Shown here: in pieces, positions 63,492 to 64,000 of the stretch | How positions within the stretch are numbered: position 1 is the stretch's first letter | Layout: each line of letters starts with the position of its first letter | Assembly: GCF_019443505.1 (NCBI RefSeq) | Contig: NZ_CP080377.1 | Span: 1-64,000 of the forward strand | Source of the DNA: Janthinobacterium sp. PAMC25594 | GTDB taxonomy: Bacteria > Pseudomonadota > Gammaproteobacteria > Burkholderiales > Burkholderiaceae_D | Length of the DNA stretch: 64,000 bases | Direction: 5' to 3' | Notes under the pieces: model-generated | What the model was told of the DNA's origin: nothing | The model's database searches: none | Seen by the model: the letters and a program-made list of their open reading frames with translations, nothing else | Position numbers and translations under genes: made by a program

Positions 63492-64000
63492 GGCGAAACT
63501 CTCCGAGTTGGCGAGGGCCACATCTCGACAATGCATCCTGGCATGGTGCCGCGCGCTGGCGGTCCTGGCCCTGCATTGGCAGCCCCGCTGCCGTGGCGCT
63601 TGTGCGCGGTAGGCCGGTGGCTTTGCGTCCCCGCCTTTCGACGGGTTTGCCCTCAGAATTGATCATGCATCGCTACAAACTTCTTGATGCGTTATTGATT
63701 CTAGTGAATTTGCCAAATAAGTGTTAACTATTTTCAATGAACATTTTCATTTTTGCAATGAAATGTGGCGAATTTACCTATTCTCGGGTGCAATCTTGCC
63801 AGCTTGATTAAGCCTTATAGGCAAGGTTGTCAGAGGGGTATCGATGCGTGACAGTGTTTTTTCACAGCAACGGCGCTTGTTCCTTCTGTTGTATTAATGA
63901 ATTTCATGAATTTATCGAATATGCTGTTTCAAGCATCAGCCTCGAGCACCATGCCTGAATACGGCGCTGCGCGGCAGGCCGCCAACCGCTGCGCCAGGCT
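63492..64000. other. AT-rich upstream region, mostly non-coding
   Basis: About 500 bp upstream of the protease gene. From 63660 to 63930 it is clearly more AT-rich than the rest of the window. Promoters for the protease are expected here. On the minus strand an open frame enters from the right edge and ends at TGA 63929-63931 (SLAQRLAACRAAPYSGMVLE...). It could be the last 23 codons of a gene beyond the window, but it is too short to judge. Confidence 0.4.

Noticed and set aside
62691..63662. Open frame of 323 codons on the plus strand at the protease start
   Set aside because: Antisense to the protease gene, Arg/Gly-rich, no motif; judged a shadow.

Overview
The window is GC-rich (low 60s % by eye) and carries Gram-negative outer-membrane genes: porin, two-partner secretion, TonB-receptor relic, lipase with foldase. 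Gene content, GC bias and the prfB-lysS and liv arrangements suggest a betaproteobacterium, most likely Oxalobacteraceae (Janthinobacterium or Massilia-like). This rests on recognition of protein families, not on a database search. No rRNA, tRNA, CRISPR array or insertion sequence was seen.

Layout. 1-4158: serB and mfd on the minus strand, with three apparent single-base frameshifts. 4377-7415: a 5'-nucleotidase and a chemotaxis receptor. 7475-10380: secreted lipase, its membrane foldase and a divergent TetR regulator. 10442-15236: penicillin-binding protein 1A and an OPT oligopeptide transporter. 15316-21181: an AAC(3)-like acetyltransferase paired with an alpha/alpha-toroid protein, then small genes of unknown role, a GNAT acetyltransferase and a SEC-C protein. 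21312-24498: a POT peptide transporter divergent from the nucleotide hydrolase ppnN.

24691-33716: a LacI regulator followed by a nine-gene catabolic operon: a polar-amino-acid-type ABC transporter, sugar isomerase, PfkB kinase, 2-hydroxyacid dehydrogenase, porin and Gfo/Idh/MocA oxidoreductase. Two related palindromes sit in front of lacI and in front of the transporter. The binding protein appears to lack the Asp that holds an alpha-amino group, so a sugar acid is a plausible ligand. 33789-37145: lysS, an in-frame upstream HAD phosphatase, and prfB with its programmed +1 frameshift. 37348-41226: cpdB, a Sel1-like protein and an unknown lipoprotein/helical pair. 41577-46395: a branched-chain-amino-acid-type (Liv) transporter with LivM and LivG fused.

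46906-58753: a two-partner secretion locus, comprising a TpsB transporter and a 3385-residue TpsA adhesin. The adhesin holds GLUG motifs and about 23 YDG modules, six of which form an in-phase 267-bp repeat array. 58836-59273: the decayed remains of a TonB-dependent receptor. 59270-63491: a DUF2288 protein, a RES-Xre toxin-antitoxin pair and a sedolisin-type lipoprotein protease with four Ig-like modules. The last 500 bp is AT-rich and mostly non-coding.

The points most worth following are the LacI-controlled operon with its atypical binding protein, the repeat array in the adhesin, the acetyltransferase-toroid pair, the HAD-LysS fusion, the OPT leader hairpin, and the cluster of frameshifts at the left end.
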